Assembly (NCBI RefSeq): GCF_900637975.1
Contig: NZ_LR134477.1
Span: 2,232,001-2,296,000 of the forward strand
Source: Actinomyces viscosus
GTDB taxonomy: Bacteria; Actinomycetota; Actinomycetes; Actinomycetales; Actinomycetaceae
Length of the DNA: 64,000 bases
Reading direction: 5' to 3'
Below, in pieces: positions 44,183-54,037 of this stretch (position 1 is its first letter; every line of letters starts with the position of its first letter). The notes beneath the pieces are model-generated. The model was not told the origin of the DNA, ran no database searches, and saw nothing but the letters and a program-made list of their open reading frames with translations. A program made the position numbers and the translations under genes.

Positions 44183-47100
44183 TCAGGCTGGGCGCCTGGA
44201 CGAGGAAGCCTTCTTTCTAGAGCGCAGTACCAGCAGCGCTGCTCCAGTGATTGCGGTGGCCGCGACGGCGACGTTCAGCCCGATGCCGCGTCCTCCCGAC
44301 AGCGGCAGGGTGCCGATCTGGACGTCTCGGACGGTGATGGTGTCCTCGACCTTGCCGTCGCCGCTGCGCGAGATCGTCAGGGCGGATCCTCCAGGCTCGG
44401 GGGTGATGAGCTCGATGCCGGTGTCCGTCACCTTGAAGCGGGCGGGCTTGGCCATGAGCTGGTGCCCAGCGGGGGCCTTGGTCTCCACCAGCCAGTACTC
44501 GCGGTTGATGGCCAGGCCGACTGTGGTGAAGGCTCCGGTCCCCTTGCCGCCGGTGAAGGTGACAGCGTTGGCCAGGGGCTCGGCTCCCGGGGTGGAGGGG
44601 TCCATCGGGTAGATGTCGAAGGCGGCGTCGTCCAGGGGGCCCTGGCTGCCGGTCTTGATGATGGACAGGGTGCGCTTACCGGCGTCGGGTGAGACGTTGG
44701 CGCAGGCCACGTCGTGGTCGGGCCGGGTATCGGTGTCCTTGCCCTCCTGGGGCACGACCTTGTTGTAGAGACCGCGACCGGGGACGAGGAGTCCCTTGTC
44801 CGTGGTGCACGACAGCAGATCGTCACTGTATCCGGCGACCGACGGGTCGACCCTCACCGTAAAGGTGACGGTGTAGCGGATCCTCAGGCCCGAGTAGAGC
44901 GTCTCGTTGTCAGCAAGTCGGTAAGAACCGTCCGCCTGCTGGGTGACCTCCCTGGCCCCCTGCATCTCACGGGCTACCCGCACCGTGGTGGGCACGAGGC
45001 CGGGGGCGAAGCTGGGGATGTCGTTGATCGCTCCGGTGGAGACGGTCAGCGAGCCCTCGTTGACCACCGTCACGGTGTAGACGACGTCGAGGGTGGAACC
45101 GCTGCCGGGCTGGATGGCGATCTCCTTGGAGAACTTCAGCGCCCCGGAGGTTGACAGGCAGTCGTGGTTATTCTCCTCGCCATCGGTGTCGCCGACCATC
45201 GCGATGGTGTTGACCAGGCCGGAGGGCCTGCCGTCGGCGCGAGTGTGACCGCACTGGAAGTCGGACTCGGCGAAGCCCGGGGTGTTCTCCCGCACGGTGA
45301 AGGTCATCTGCACCGTGAAGGTTCGGCTGCCGCCCTCCCCACCGGTTCGATCGGCGCCGGCGAGAGTTTCACCGGCACCTCCCTTGATGAGGGTGATGGG
45401 GCCGTTGAGGGTCCCGTTGGCGGGGTTGATGGTCGGGTAGGTGACCCCCTGGGCGTCGGTTCCCTTCTCCAGCACCTTGACGGAGCTCAGCCGGACGCCG
45501 GTGGGCATCTGCGGGGTGTCGGTGAGGTCCTCGACCACCGGGCTGGCGGCCCGCGAGGTGTTGGTGACCGTCACCGTATAGCTCGCGGTGAAGGTTCCGT
45601 CGCCGTTACGGACGACGTCAAGCGCCCTCTTTGAGGCCTTGAACTGGGGATTCGGGGGCAGGGTGCCGCAGGCCGCGGCCTCCTTGGCCTGGTCGTCTCC
45701 CTTGGTGGTTACCGAGGCCTTGTTGTAAACGGCCTGGGACGTGCCGACGGCGTCGGGGGAGCAGGTGTCGACGCCGGGCAGGCCCACGTCCGGGCCGCTC
45801 ACGTTGAGCACCACCGTGTAGGTGTGCTGCTCGCCCGCGGGCAAGGTGATGCTGTTCTTGACGTAGGGCACGCCCGCCTGGGGAGTCTCCGTGCCAGTGA
45901 TGGCGCCGCCGGAGATGCTCACCTTGTGGACGGTGACATCGCTGGGCACCTGCCAGGCGTCGTTGAGGTCGTAGGTGAGATCCGCCTTGGCGGAGGGGTT
46001 GGTCACCGTGATCGTGTAGGTCTGGTCGAAGGTGTTCCTGCCGTCGACCTTCTCAGTGCTCTTGGCGACCTTGTTGAAGGTCTTTGCGATACCGGCGTGA
46101 GGGACGACGGAGTTGACGACCTTGACCCGGACGCTGCCCTCGGTGGAGTCCGGCACCGTGAAGGTAACGCCTCCGGCATTGCCGTCGGACGGGGCGACGG
46201 CGGTCGAGGCGATTTCCTTCTCGCCGCGGCCCGGGTTGGTCACCACCTTGAAGGCGGCCGGGTTCTTCCAGCTGACGGAACCGCCGGCTGCGGAGGGGGG
46301 CTGCTTGAGGCCCTTGGCGTCGTGGGCGTCCTCAGTGACGGTGCAGGTGGCGCCCACGCGCTGGGCGGGCAGGTCGGCTGCGTTGCCCTTGGCGTCTACG
46401 GCGATCTTGCCGGTGGAGGTGCCCTGTCCGTCCGGGCCGGGGGTGCAGGTGTAGGTCAAGGAGTAGGAGTCCGCCGTAGCGGCGTCGGAGGCTCCGTCAA
46501 CGGTCTTGGCCGCGCTGACCGGAGTCTGCACCGGCTTCTGGTGAACGGTGCAGGTGACGTTGCGCCCTTCCTTAAGGACGAACTGGGAGTCTCCGTTTAC
46601 GGCAACACTGCTGCCATCGCTGTCGGTACAGATCCAGGGGCCGTTCTGCGTGTACCCCTCAGGGCCGTTACCGGTGGACAGGGCGTAGGTGCCACCGGCG
46701 GTGTACACCCCGGTGACCTCGGTCCTGCCACTGGCACCGGTGACCGTCTTCTGTCCGAACAGGCCCTCAGTGACGGGAGTGGCGGACATGGTCCACTGCT
46801 CGGGCTTGGCGCTGCCGCCGTCAACGACAGTCACCAGGGTGACGCGCCCCCGGCCAACGACGTACTCGTTGTGCCAGACGCACTTGATCGCCACCTCATC
46901 CTGGTTCTCAGCGAGCTGGGTCTGATCGAGCCGGATGGTGCGCCTGTTGAGGTCCACCGAGTCGGACTTGTCGAGGCGGGTGACCCCGTCCCGACGTAGC
47001 AGTGGAAGGCCTTGAGTCCCGGACGTACAGGTGACGTCACGCAGGAACCAGCCGCTCCCCCTGACCTCACCGGTGTCCCGGTCGATGGCGGCCTGCGGCG

Positions 47101-48418
47101 TCATTCCCTCCTCCTGCACAGTGGCGGCGTCGTTCGGCGCAAGCAGGGTGTAGGTGGTCGGGTCGACCGCCTCGTTGTCCCAGGTGGGGGTCAGACTGTT
47201 CAGGGTCCCCCAGTTCTGAGCGCCATAGCTGCCCGCCGGGGAGGCGTTGACGTAGCTGAACTGAGGGATCGTCACTGAGGTCCGAACGGAGGGATCGGCT
47301 TTCACGTCCTTGGCGAAGGTGACGGGGCGCTCCTGCTCGATCGAACCGTAGAGGCAACCGTAGGAAATGGCCCTCTCCCTGGTAACGAAGCGCTCCTCCA
47401 GCGAGCTGGTCTGGTTCTTCTCCAGCTCTGCGCGACACTGCTCGGACTGACCGTTGTTCACGAATCCCCACAGCTTGAGCTTGTACTTGATCCCGGTGCC
47501 GGGGTCAGTCCAGGCGGTATCAGAACGGTCAGACTTGATATCCAGAATATCATCGGAGCAGGATCGGCCGTCCTTGTCCGTGAAATCATGCGTCATGTAC
47601 CCGTCGAACCGGGTCAGCCTCCCGTTCTGATACATGTAGACATAGGCGCCACCATACGCGCCGACCTGGCCGTTACTGTTATAGGCGTAGTATGTCCTGG
47701 ACCTATCATTATTTGTTGAATAATCCCCGATGATGAGCTTTCCGTTGGAGTCGATCTTGCCCGTACATGTGTTGGAGGTATCCGTTTCCACCCACGGGAA
47801 GTTCGCCTGGATCGTTCCGGCAGTATTAATATTGAAGTTACCATAGTAACGCCCAAGCACCGGGCTGGTAACCCTGTTGAGATCTCCATAAATTGGCCGG
47901 TTGACATGGCGCATCTTCCCCACGAGGAACACCTGTCCTGCCTTGACCGACGTGGTGTCGGAGGGCTGAAAACCGAGAGAGCTCTGCTGCCCACCGCCCG
48001 GATCCCCCTCATATTCCGGAGGACAGTCCGAGTGGTTATATTTTAGACGACCGTACCCAACAGACGCATAAGTCCCGCTGCTACCGCGAACAACATCTGT
48101 CTGGAAGTCGTTGGAGCTAGGCGAGTAGCGCATACAGGCTCGCAACCGGCTCCACTCCCACGGATAGAGCGTCTGACGACCACCACCTTCGTTGTCAGAG
48201 ATAGGGTCCACACTCTCAATGGTGCGCACATACTCGATCTGCGCCGACGTGTCGCCCAGGGGCACGGTCAGGTCGTCTGTAGCCGCCCCCGCCGGCGAAG
48301 CCGTCCACGGAAGCGCCACAATCGTCACCAGGACGATGGCAAGAGAGCCCGCGACAGCGAAGAACCTGCGCAGGGACCCGTCGCGCCAACGCCGGGGGCG
48401 CACTGATGAGAGGGACAT
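44183..48418 (-). CDS. fimQ: type 1 fimbria tip pilin
   Basis: A 1411-residue surface protein: a signal peptide (LAIVLVTIVALPWTASPAGAA), a long N-terminal globular region (~50-520), several DUF11-like beta repeats with 'YTVTVTNTS', 'YTITVTNPS' and 'YTVTVVNEGS' patterns (~780-1230), a C-terminal CNA-B domain with E-box-like YWLVETKAPAGH, and a sorting signal that reads LPLSG instead of LPLTG, then a hydrophobic helix and RSRKKASSSRR. The first gene of fimQ-fimP-srtC1. The tip pilin lacks a pilin-motif Lys, which fits a chain terminator at the tip. Confidence 0.92.
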   Translation of the reverse strand: MSLSSVRPRRWRDGSLRRFFAVAGSLAIVLVTIVALPWTASPAGAATDDLTVPLGDTSAQIEYVRTIESVDPISDNEGGGRQTLYPWEWSRLRACMRYSPSSNDFQTDVVRGSSGTYASVGYGRLKYNHSDCPPEYEGDPGGGQQSSLGFQPSDTTSVKAGQVFLVGKMRHVNRPIYGDLNRVTSPVLGRYYGNFNINTAGTIQANFPWVETDTSNTCTGKIDSNGKLIIGDYSTNNDRSRTYYAYNSNGQVGAYGGAYVYMYQNGRLTRFDGYMTHDFTDKDGRSCSDDILDIKSDRSDTAWTDPGTGIKYKLKLWGFVNNGQSEQCRAELEKNQTSSLEERFVTRERAISYGCLYGSIEQERPVTFAKDVKADPSVRTSVTIPQFSYVNASPAGSYGAQNWGTLNSLTPTWDNEAVDPTTYTLLAPNDAATVQEEGMTPQAAIDRDTGEVRGSGWFLRDVTCTSGTQGLPLLRRDGVTRLDKSDSVDLNRRTIRLDQTQLAENQDEVAIKCVWHNEYVVGRGRVTLVTVVDGGSAKPEQWTMSATPVTEGLFGQKTVTGASGRTEVTGVYTAGGTYALSTGNGPEGYTQNGPWICTDSDGSSVAVNGDSQFVLKEGRNVTCTVHQKPVQTPVSAAKTVDGASDAATADSYSLTYTCTPGPDGQGTSTGKIAVDAKGNAADLPAQRVGATCTVTEDAHDAKGLKQPPSAAGGSVSWKNPAAFKVVTNPGRGEKEIASTAVAPSDGNAGGVTFTVPDSTEGSVRVKVVNSVVPHAGIAKTFNKVAKSTEKVDGRNTFDQTYTITVTNPSAKADLTYDLNDAWQVPSDVTVHKVSISGGAITGTETPQAGVPYVKNSITLPAGEQHTYTVVLNVSGPDVGLPGVDTCSPDAVGTSQAVYNKASVTTKGDDQAKEAAACGTLPPNPQFKASKRALDVVRNGDGTFTASYTVTVTNTSRAASPVVEDLTDTPQMPTGVRLSSVKVLEKGTDAQGVTYPTINPANGTLNGPITLIKGGAGETLAGADRTGGEGGSRTFTVQMTFTVRENTPGFAESDFQCGHTRADGRPSGLVNTIAMVGDTDGEENNHDCLSTSGALKFSKEIAIQPGSGSTLDVVYTVTVVNEGSLTVSTGAINDIPSFAPGLVPTTVRVAREMQGAREVTQQADGSYRLADNETLYSGLRIRYTVTFTVRVDPSVAGYSDDLLSCTTDKGLLVPGRGLYNKVVPQEGKDTDTRPDHDVACANVSPDAGKRTLSIIKTGSQGPLDDAAFDIYPMDPSTPGAEPLANAVTFTGGKGTGAFTTVGLAINREYWLVETKAPAGHQLMAKPARFKVTDTGIELITPEPGGSALTISRSGDGKVEDTITVRDVQIGTLPLSGGRGIGLNVAVAATAITGAALLVLRSRKKASSSRRPA

Positions 48419-48760
48419 GTCGAAGGAATCCGATCACGAGGGAGGGCGCACGGGGAGCGCACAACAAGATTGACAGCAGATGAATATAGAACACAGCCCC
48501 GCCCTCCGACACTCCGGAAGGGCTCTCTACGGCAACAATCGCGCATCATCGCGCGCAACAGGAGTTTTCCCTTAGAACTGCACCAGCCTTCACACATCTC
48601 AGTTCGACATCAATAGTTACGGAACAACAACTTGGGTTACAAGAACAACACAAGATAACATTTCCGCACTCAGGCACTTATTGACGAGAGCCCCGAATAC
48701 CATAGGGGAGCCGACCATTTGGTCGACTCTTTGGCGAGAAGCACTTCAGGCGGAGGCGGG
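48419..48760. other. fimQ upstream region
   Basis: About 340 bases, more A+T-rich than the surroundings (many aaca/tta tracts at 48590-48700). It must hold the fimbrial operon promoter. Several -10-like hexamers are possible on the minus strand; none pairs with a clear -35 well enough to choose. Its lower G+C makes it a plausible Lsr2 target. Confidence 0.4.
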
Positions 48761-50407
48761 CTACAGCACCAGCATGCCTACTGCCAGGAGGCGACGTGTC
48801 GCATCCACCAGCTCGCCGCGCAGCGCAAGGGCGTCGACACCAGTGAGCGCGGCCACGGCGGAGGCGATCTGCTCCACGCTCAGCTCGCCATCGGCCACGC
48901 CTGCTAAAGCCGCTACAGCCGTAGTGGCCTGAGTACTTCGTCCCAGACCGCCGCCCTGGCGCAGCAGGATGAGAGTGGGCTCACCGGCCCCCGGCACCAG
49001 GTGGCGCTCCTCGGTGACATCAGGGGCGAGGACCGGACGGAGAGCGGCGACAGCGTCATCATCGAGGCCGGCGAGGCGGTCCTGGGCGGCGACGACCGCG
49101 CTGACGTGGGGACCCAGGACACCCTCCCCTGAGGTGGCGACCTCCTCCATGACGCGCCACGGTCGGCGCCGGCAGACGGGACGGTGGACGATGAGGTAGC
49201 CGAAGCCGATGCCTTCGATGCCGTGGGCCTCGAAGTCGTCGATCCACGCCTCCAGGGCGGCGTCGAAGCCGTCGGCGTCACGCTCGGGGGTCAGGCCGCC
49301 GTCGCGCAGCCACATGGTGGCGTACTCGACCGGGTCCTGGACCTCACGCTCAATGACCCAGGCATCGAGGTTCTTGGGGATCCAGGAGCCGACGGCGTCG
49401 CGCCAGGACGATCCGCCGGCCCCGGAGCGGTGCTCCCAGTTGCCGAGCATAACGGCGCTGCCGCCGGGCTCGAGGTGCTCGCCGAGCCCGGCCACGAGAG
49501 CAGGCAGGACGGGACCGCCGGCGTCACGGTACTCCATAAGGGGCAGGCCGGCCTCGCGCACGGCGGGAGGGGTGAGGACGAAGGGCGGGTTGGAGGCGAT
49601 GAGGTCGAAGCGGCGGCCGGCCACCGACTCAAGGAGGGAGCCCTGTCGAAGCTCCAGGCGGCCGGTTCCGGCGGCGGAGTCGGCGTCGGAACCGAGCTCG
49701 GCGGTGAGGCTCACTCCGGCCAGCGCGGCGTTGAAGGCGGTGAAGGCCAGGGCGCGCGCGGAGATGTCGGTGGCGACGACGTGCTCGGCGTGGCGCAGCA
49801 GGTAGAGGGTCTGGATGCCGCAGCCGCAGCCCAGGTCCAGGGCGGTGCGGACTGGCGTGCGCGGGGTGAGGCCGGCCAGGGTGAGGCCGGCGCCGCCGAT
49901 GCCCAGGACGTGGTCGGGGGCCAGGGGCCGGCCGGTGACGAGCTCGCCGAGATCGGAGGCCACCCACCAGCGGACCTCGCCGGCGTCGTCGACGGCCTCG
50001 TGCGGGCGCAGGTCGACGCGGGCACGGACGCGCCCGGTCTCATCAACCTGGCCGACCAGGCCGATCTGCCGGGCGCCGGCTGCTCCGGTGTGGGGCAGAA
50101 CGGCGTCGAGGGCGGCGGCCGGGACCGGCTCGCCGAGCATGAACAGCGCCGTCAGGACGGCCACGGCAGACACCTCGGCCCTGTCGGCCAGTGCGGCGCG
50201 CGCGGCCCTCAGGGCGGGCAGGCGGATCTCCCGGTGCAGAGCGTCCGTGGCCGCCCTGCCCAGGAGCGCGGCCACGGCCTCCACGCCCCAGCCGGCCTCG
50301 GCCAGGTCCGCCCGCAGGCTCACCGCCTGCCCGCCGGTGAGAGCAGGAGGCGGAAAGGACGACGACGCCGACTTCAGGCGGGTGCTGGCGGGGCTCACTG
50401 GACTCAT
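48761..50407 (-). CDS. class I SAM-dependent methyltransferase (PrmC/RsmC-like)
   Basis: A 548-residue cytoplasmic protein. The central Rossmann domain has the SAM-binding motif ALDLGCGCGIQTLYLL near ~195-210 and the catalytic NPPFVL near ~275, the N-P-P-F signature of methyltransferases that modify nitrogen on protein glutamine or guanine bases. An N-terminal helical domain (~30-110, LRADLAEAGWGVEAVAALL) and a C-terminal extension of ~180 residues are typical of the large actinobacterial form. The substrate (rRNA or protein) cannot be decided from sequence. It lies upstream of fimQ on the same strand, but a 340-base gap makes co-transcription doubtful. Confidence 0.82.
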   Translation of the reverse strand: MSPVSPASTRLKSASSSFPPPALTGGQAVSLRADLAEAGWGVEAVAALLGRAATDALHREIRLPALRAARAALADRAEVSAVAVLTALFMLGEPVPAAALDAVLPHTGAAGARQIGLVGQVDETGRVRARVDLRPHEAVDDAGEVRWWVASDLGELVTGRPLAPDHVLGIGGAGLTLAGLTPRTPVRTALDLGCGCGIQTLYLLRHAEHVVATDISARALAFTAFNAALAGVSLTAELGSDADSAAGTGRLELRQGSLLESVAGRRFDLIASNPPFVLTPPAVREAGLPLMEYRDAGGPVLPALVAGLGEHLEPGGSAVMLGNWEHRSGAGGSSWRDAVGSWIPKNLDAWVIEREVQDPVEYATMWLRDGGLTPERDADGFDAALEAWIDDFEAHGIEGIGFGYLIVHRPVCRRRPWRVMEEVATSGEGVLGPHVSAVVAAQDRLAGLDDDAVAALRPVLAPDVTEERHLVPGAGEPTLILLRQGGGLGRSTQATTAVAALAGVADGELSVEQIASAVAALTGVDALALRGELVDATRRLLAVGMLVL

Positions 50408-50616
50408 GGCACCGACCGTAGCGCGGGACGCCGGTCGCCTCGGGCACCCCGCCGGAGGAGAGCCCGGCGGGGCACCCGAGTCCGCTCCCAGGTTCTCGGA
50501 AAGGTGTGCGCCGGCCCAGGCGCCCGACCGACGCGGGGAGCACCCTGCTCCAGGGCGCTCCCCGTCCCACGACCAGGCGATGGGGCCGGGCTGGCGCTAT
50601 CGTCGTCGCACTGGTC

Positions 50617-52170
50617 TCAGTCCCGCGTCGCAGCCCGGCGCCTCTCGGCGAGGAGCGCAGCACCGGCGACCACGGCGAGGGCTCCGCCGAGGAACGGCGC
50701 AGCCACATCGACACCGGTCCTGGCCAGGAAGTCCGATGACGGCGCAGGGCGGTCGGGGTCGGGCGTTCGACTCGGGTCCGATCCCGGGGTCTGCGGCGCA
50801 ACGGCCTCAGGCGTGGGCGTCTCGGACGGCGTGGGAGCCGGCGTAGGCTCAGGCTGCTCCGCCTCGTCCACGACAGTCACATCTGCCGCCTTCTCCTCAT
50901 TGCGCAGGTCCTCGGCACTCACGTGCACAGGGACCGCCTTCTTGTAGCCGGCAGGCGCGACGGTCTCTGTGATCGTGTACGCGTCACGCAGAAGCCGACT
51001 AAGGCTGGCATGCCCGGAGGAGTCGGTCGTGATGGTCCCAACCTGCTCACCCGAGGCGTCACGGGTCACGACGAACACGGCACCCTCAAGGGGCTCACCG
51101 CTCGTATCAGTCTTGTGAATGTTGATCGAGTAGTCATAGCCGTTGGCAACACCGTCGGCGGACTCCCACTTGAAGGTGTGCTCATAGACCGAGTTCGCCT
51201 GTCCGTCATTGGCAAGCAGGGCGACCGTGTTCTTGAACAGCTCCGCGTTGACCGGAGCGTGGTTACTATTCGCCTTGTAGGTCACCATGTAGCCGGCTGT
51301 ACCGATATCCCCGAATGAGATCGTGAACGCCGGAGCGCCTCCGACCGAATTTCCCACGATCTGCGGGGCGAAGTTATCGGTGACGTCAACGGCGTCCACC
51401 AGGTTCCAGCGCTCATCGCCCCCGATGACCCAGCGCCCCTTAGTGACCTTGAAGCTGGAGGCATCGTAGGTCAGGCCATAGGTGCCGATCTCATCCTTCA
51501 GTGTGACATTCGTCTTCTCCGTGCCCGCTGCATTGACTCGAACAACATAGTTGATCGAGCTGTCATCGAAGCTGGTAATACCGTACTTCATCAGGTCCTC
51601 ACCGAGGTTCTCCTGATACTTGTTGTACATGACAGTACCGACACTGACCGTAGACGTCCCCGAGGTGACCACGAACTCCTTGGGCCCATAATCACCAATG
51701 GTATTCTTGTCCGCTTTAATGGCTACGTCGATCCTGCCGGTGATATCGGAGTGAGACTCGACATAATCCGTATACGTCAGCGTGAGCACGCCGTCGACCG
51801 CGCTCGTCTGCGCGTTGGCGACCGTACTCCCGTCATCGCCCACCACGGGGAATGACATGTTCTCCATGAACACGAACCCCTGAGACAGTCGAATCAGCGA
51901 CGTGTCGCCGGCATGAACCTTCCCGTTGGGAAGCGCGAGATTCATGGACAACTGAAGAGTTGTATCATTATCATCGAGCGAATCGCCAGAGAGGGAGGCC
52001 GAGGTGACAATCCCGTCTGAGACCTCTTTCGCGGAAGCAGGGGATATCAGGACCGATCCGATTGAGATGCCCACTGCGGCCAGAAGTGTAATGACGGCTA
52101 TGAGACCGCCGAGCCGCGAGACGGCGGCCCCTTGCCCCGACGTATGAGGCGAGGGCTGAAGTGTAGCCAT
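50617..52170 (-). CDS. LAxTG-anchored surface protein with CNA-B domain
   Basis: A 517-residue cell-wall protein. The ATG at 52170 follows GGAAGGAC. The signal peptide is (LGGLIAVITLLAAVGISIGSVLISPASAKE). The N-terminal ~300 residues are beta-rich adhesin-like (NNxDYGPKEFVV, then VNAAGTEKTNVTLKDEIG). One CNA-B domain (~345-430; INIHKTDTSGEPLEGAVFVV, YTITETVAPAGYK) is followed by a Pro/Thr/Glu-rich wall spanner. The sorting signal is LARTG, then a hydrophobic segment and AERRRAATRD. LAxTG is the motif used by the housekeeping sortase SrtA in A. oris, so it is probably a monomeric wall-anchored adhesin rather than a fimbrial subunit. Confidence 0.87.
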   Translation of the reverse strand: MATLQPSPHTSGQGAAVSRLGGLIAVITLLAAVGISIGSVLISPASAKEVSDGIVTSASLSGDSLDDNDTTLQLSMNLALPNGKVHAGDTSLIRLSQGFVFMENMSFPVVGDDGSTVANAQTSAVDGVLTLTYTDYVESHSDITGRIDVAIKADKNTIGDYGPKEFVVTSGTSTVSVGTVMYNKYQENLGEDLMKYGITSFDDSSINYVVRVNAAGTEKTNVTLKDEIGTYGLTYDASSFKVTKGRWVIGGDERWNLVDAVDVTDNFAPQIVGNSVGGAPAFTISFGDIGTAGYMVTYKANSNHAPVNAELFKNTVALLANDGQANSVYEHTFKWESADGVANGYDYSINIHKTDTSGEPLEGAVFVVTRDASGEQVGTITTDSSGHASLSRLLRDAYTITETVAPAGYKKAVPVHVSAEDLRNEEKAADVTVVDEAEQPEPTPAPTPSETPTPEAVAPQTPGSDPSRTPDPDRPAPSSDFLARTGVDVAAPFLGGALAVVAGAALLAERRRAATRD

Positions 52171-52648
52171 GCGAGTCCTTCCATGATGACGTCGCGCCCG
52201 ACAGCAGGAGCGACACAGGAACAGCAGTAGGCAGATCTGAAGAACGACGAGCACGCTCCAGACAACCTACGGGAATGAAGCGATCCGTACGGCTACCTAC
52301 GACACGAGCCTTCAGCACCAGAACGGACCAACAGAAATTGTTCACCACGCTGCCGTCAACTAGCGAAGCCGTTACTGAACCGGTACTGAGTCCCGAGTCA
52401 CACCATTGCTGTCATCAACGCATAAGCTCCACAGTCAATGGCGCCCGGTGCGCGTCACGACGACACCCGAGTCGGCACCGCCGAAGAGCACGGTGGGGCC
52501 GCCCAGCCCGCGGGTCCGACTCGTCATGCTCGCTCCCGGCCGCCCTCTTTGCACCAAGAACGGCTCCTATGGCCTCACCCATGCGCCGAGGACGCAATCA
52601 CGTCCGAAAGACTGTCGCAGCAGGATCGGACAAGCCAATCTCACTCAC
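52171..52648. other. intergenic region between the LAxTG gene and ahpC
   Basis: About 480 bases holding the LAxTG gene promoter (leftward) and the left flank of the ahpC control region. No gene is seen; the open frames here lack ribosome binding sites and family features. Confidence 0.4.
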
Positions 52649-52697
52649 ATGCAAGCTTATTAATAAGCTTGCATTCATTGGAGGCAGAACCTACAAT
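52649..52697 (+). promoter_or_regulatory. ahpC promoter with 26-bp perfect palindrome
   Basis: A perfect 26-bp palindrome ATGCAAGCTTATTAATAAGC... (52649-52674) ends on the -35 hexamer TTGCAT (52669-52674). The -10 TACAAT (52692-52697) follows after exactly 17 bases. A dimeric regulator on the palindrome would overlap the -35 box. OxyR is the usual controller of ahpC in actinobacteria and would act from this position, but a repressor is equally possible. Confidence 0.7.
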
Positions 52698-52782
52698 CTA
52701 CAATAAAGCCGTCCGTTTGCAGAACGGTCCACCGCGGACACCGGCCTGCGGACCCCAGCAGCACCGACCTCAGGAGAAATCC

Positions 52783-53361
52783 ATGTCTGTACTCACCATC
52801 GGAGACCAGTTCCCCGCCTACGAGCTCACCGCCGTCGTCCCCGGCAATCTCAAGGAGGTTGAGGCCACCAGGCCCGAGGACTACTTCACCACCGTCTCCT
52901 CCCAGGTGCCCGCCGGAACCTGGCGCGTCGTCTTCTTCTGGCCCAAGGACTTCACCTTCGTGTGCCCCACCGAGATCGCGGCCTTCGGCGACCTCTACCA
53001 GGACTTCAAGGACCGCGACTGCGAGGTCGTGGGCGTCTCCGTGGACAACGAGTACACCCACTACGCCTGGCGCCGCAGCCACGACAAGCTCCAGGACCTG
53101 CCCTTCCCCATGGCCAGTGACCTGAGCCGCGAGCTCACCGAGGCCCTGGGCATCAAGCGCGCCACCGGTGAGGCCGACCGCGCCACCTTCATCATCGACC
53201 CCCACAACGTCATCCAGTCCGTCTCCGTGACCGCCGACTCCGTGGGCCGTAACACCGAGGAGGTCCTGCGTCAGCTCGACGCCCTCCAGTCCGACGAGCT
53301 GTGCGCCTGCAACTGGCAGGCCGGCGCCGCCACGATCGACGCCCTGGGCCAGATGGGCTGA
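52783..53361 (+). CDS. ahpC: alkyl hydroperoxide reductase, peroxiredoxin AhpC
   Basis: A 192-residue 2-Cys peroxiredoxin reducing hydrogen peroxide, organic peroxides and peroxynitrite. Peroxidatic Cys in FTFVCPTEIAAF (~61), and C-terminal Cys residues in ELCACNWQ (~174-176) as in the mycobacterial-type AhpC that has three cysteines. It starts at ATG 52783 after AGGAGA. It is followed after 57 bases by ahpD, its reductant partner, in one operon. Confidence 0.95.
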   Translation: MSVLTIGDQFPAYELTAVVPGNLKEVEATRPEDYFTTVSSQVPAGTWRVVFFWPKDFTFVCPTEIAAFGDLYQDFKDRDCEVVGVSVDNEYTHYAWRRSHDKLQDLPFPMASDLSRELTEALGIKRATGEADRATFIIDPHNVIQSVSVTADSVGRNTEEVLRQLDALQSDELCACNWQAGAATIDALGQMG

Positions 53362-53418
53362 CCGGCCGGCCCCCGACCTTCACCACTCTCCACCACCCCG
53401 ACGACGAAACGAGAAGAC

Positions 53419-53949
53419 ATGAGCATCGACAACCTGCGCTCCGCCCTGCCCGACTGGGCCAAGGACCTCTCCTTGAACCTGTCCACCCTGTCCCGCTCCT
53501 CCTCGCTGACCGAGCAGCAGCAGTGGGGCACCTTCGTGGCCGCGGCCGCCGCCACCCGCAACGAGTCCGTCCTGGTCCAGGTCATGGAGGACGCCCGCAC
53601 CCACCTGTCCGAGGAGGCCATCAGCGCCGCCCTGGGCGCCGCCTCCATCATGGCGATGAACAACGTCGCCTACCGCACCCGCCACTTCCTGGGCTCGGCC
53701 TACGACAACGAGCGCATGGGCCTGCGCATGAACATCATCGGCACCTCCGGCGGCGTGGAGAAGGTCGACTTCGAGCTGTGGAGCCTGGCCGTGTCCACGA
53801 TCAACGGCTGCGAGAAGTGCGTGACCGCCCATGAGGCCACCGTGCGCGGCGAAGGCCTGAGCACCGAGCAGGTCTGGGAGGCCGTACGCATCGCCGCCAC
53901 CCTGACCGGCGTGGCCCAGGCGATCAGCGTCGTCGAGACCCTCGACTGA
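53419..53949 (+). CDS. ahpD: alkyl hydroperoxide reductase AhpD
   Basis: A 176-residue all-helical carboxymuconolactone-decarboxylase-fold protein. The catalytic thiol pair is in [11 protein letters not shown] (~132-135), with the proton-relay Glu/His nearby. In mycobacteria AhpD passes electrons from dihydrolipoamide systems to AhpC in place of AhpF. The neighbouring [15 protein letters not shown] block is conserved in the family. No ahpF is in the window, so AhpD is the likely reductant here. Confidence 0.95.
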   Translation: MSIDNLRSALPDWAKDLSLNLSTLSRSSSLTEQQQWGTFVAAAAATRNESVLVQVMEDARTHLSEEAISAALGAASIMAMNNVAYRTRHFLGSAYDNERMGLRMNIIGTSGGVEKVDFELWSLAVSTINGCEKCVTAHEATVRGEGLSTEQVWEAVRIAATLTGVAQAISVVETLD

Positions 53950-53975
53950 TCCCTCGTCACCATCCTGACCGGTAC

Positions 53976-54019
53976 GACGGCGGCCGCCGGCTCCCCATCG
54001 GGAGTGGGCGGCCGCCGTC
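53976..54019. terminator. terminator, ahpD / PH-domain gene
   Basis: A perfect 13-bp stem (53976-53988 with 54007-54019), with a further inner stem (ctccc/gggag), lies between the convergent ends of ahpD and the PH-domain gene and is followed by CTTGT on the plus strand. Confidence 0.75.
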
Positions 54020-54037
54020 CTTGTGCGCCGGGGGTTC

